A stretch of 60,400 bases of DNA from NCBI GenBank assembly GCA_900555985.1, contig USNF01000006.1, positions 1 to 60,400 of the forward strand, written 5' to 3'. This DNA comes from an uncultured Gemella sp. (GTDB lineage: Bacteria; Bacillota; Bacilli; Staphylococcales; Gemellaceae). Position 1 is the first letter of the stretch. The number at the start of each line of letters is the position of its first letter. The translations under genes were made by a program, and so were the position numbers. Below are positions 59,677 through 60,400 of this stretch, in pieces. A model generated the notes under the pieces. That model searched no databases, had not been told where the DNA came from, and saw only the letters and a list, made by a program, of their open reading frames with translations.

Positions 59677-60330
59677 ATGAAAATAGTAAATATAGAAAAA
59701 TATAACTTGACTGAAAATCAATTAACTAAATGTGGCTTTTTAAGAGATAATAAAGGATTAAGTTTCAAAAAAAGTATATTAAATAATGAGTTTAGAGTTG
59801 AAATTAGAGTTGTAGTAGAAACTTTTGAGATTGAGGTTTACGATAATAATTTTAATGAAATATATCCATTGTTTAGTGTAGATAGTGCAGTAGGCGAGGT
59901 AGTTACAAATGTTCGTAATGAAGTGGAATTAATAATAAAAGAGATTTTAGAACTATCTGATAATACAGAGGCTATTTATAATGAAATTATAAAGTATATT
60001 AAGAAAAAGTATAGCAGCACTATGGTTAAACCTTTTAAAAGTAATCCAAATATAAAAGCCTTTGTGACAGATAAAAATAAATGGTATGCTTTAATACTCG
60101 ACGTAGAGTATAATAAATTAAATAAAGATAGTTCAATAGAATCTAAAGTTAAAATTATTAATCTAAAACATAATACTGACCATATTCCAAAGATTATTAA
60201 TGAAAGAAATATATTTCCTTCATACCATATGAGTAAGAAGCATTGGATTAGTGTTGTAATTGATAATAATACGGACTTAAATTATTTAATACAGTTAATT
60301 GATATAAGTTTCAAACTTGTAAATAAATAA
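59677..60330 (+). CDS. MmcQ/YjbR family protein
   Basis: A 217-residue cytosolic protein. The C-terminal half (about 105-217) is a YjbR domain: KWYALILDVEYNKL, then DHIPKIINERNIFPSYHMSKKHWISVVID, ending LIQLIDISFKLV. This fold resembles a double-wing DNA-binding or CyaY-like domain; the molecular role is not established. The N-terminal part is an extra region with no clear relatives that I recognise. It begins 4 bases after the previous gene and lacks a clear ribosome binding site, so it may rely on coupling. Confidence 0.85.
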   Translation: MKIVNIEKYNLTENQLTKCGFLRDNKGLSFKKSILNNEFRVEIRVVVETFEIEVYDNNFNEIYPLFSVDSAVGEVVTNVRNEVELIIKEILELSDNTEAIYNEIIKYIKKKYSSTMVKPFKSNPNIKAFVTDKNKWYALILDVEYNKLNKDSSIESKVKIINLKHNTDHIPKIINERNIFPSYHMSKKHWISVVIDNNTDLNYLIQLIDISFKLVNK

Positions 60331-60345
60331 AAGGAATGGATAATA

Positions 60346-60400
60346 TGTACCGACCCCAAAAAGTTAGACCAAAAAATCTAACTTTTTGGAGGTCGGTATT
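60346..60400. mobile_element. Putative IS3-family (IS150-type) terminus, truncated by window edge
   Basis: TGTACCGACCCCAAAAAGTT followed by AGACC resembles the terminal inverted repeat of IS3-family IS150-group elements. Six to seven bases later an inverted copy (TCTAACTTTTTGG, then AGGTCGGT) follows, so the end folds into a long imperfect hairpin. It begins at a ribosome binding site plus ATG (AAAGGAATGG, ATG 60345), as if inserted at the start of a gene. The transposase, if present, is beyond the window. Confidence 0.5.

Overview
The window is AT-rich, densely packed DNA from a low-GC Gram-positive bacterium. The gene set fits a Gemella-like member of the Bacilli: hemW, rnc-smc, a seven-gene Mrp/Mnh antiporter, an AddA helicase-nuclease, pgcA, whiA, a pneumococcal-type histidine-triad protein and a T-box in front of serS. 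The genus is an inference from gene content and style. I saw no rRNA, tRNA, CRISPR array or prophage. Most of the window is chromosomal core, with accessory patches.

Layout. 1-6080 (+): hemW (5' end cut by the window edge), rnc, smc and a SAP-like protein abutting smc. 6084-7832 (+): an oxidoreductase and its probable TetR repressor, with a clear promoter and candidate operator. 8028-11852 (-): a TDT-family transporter and a manganese/zinc-type ABC importer (ATPase, permease, lipoprotein) whose control regions carry two different metalloregulator-like palindromes, a 20-bp inverted repeat and possible micro-ORFs. About 835 bp without a recognised gene then leads to glmM (-). 14246-19993 (-): the complete mnhABCDEFG operon. 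20349-22813 (+): deoD and pgcA. 22865-30102: a thioesterase, a lipoprotein, pepT, metG and a repetitive membrane coiled-coil protein.

30103-33359 (+): tpx followed by a complete ECF importer (S, T and a double ATPase), with a PerR-like box at the promoter. 33485-36493 (+): whiA, a Nudix protein and gltS, which has an attenuator-like leader. 36582-41530 (-): serS with its T-box, and a 1092-residue histidine-triad surface protein. 41772-45561 (+): rhodanese, a sodium:solute symporter, a metallophosphoesterase with altered metal motifs, and an acetyltransferase. 45735-48615: pepF, a structured and repeat-containing 3' region, and a convergent YkuE-type phosphoesterase. 48832-56991 (+): addA (no addB beside it), a NagB-like protein, an isochorismate-synthase-like protein that has lost its catalytic motifs, an EamA exporter and rho. 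57080-60330 (+): DedA, a Gfo/Idh oxidoreductase, a glutathionyl-hydroquinone-reductase-like protein and a YjbR protein. The right edge shows what looks like an IS3-type terminus sitting on a start codon.

Metal and redox homeostasis recur: the ABC metal importer, the zinc-binding surface protein, Mrp cation export, tpx and the glutathione-type enzyme. The most unusual items are the isochorismate-synthase-like protein, the rhodanese-symporter-altered phosphoesterase cluster, the inverted repeat with micro-ORF in the metal importer locus, the pepF 3' element and the gltS leader. Several gene starts were moved from the longest reading frame to the start fitting the ribosome binding site; the reason is given in each entry.
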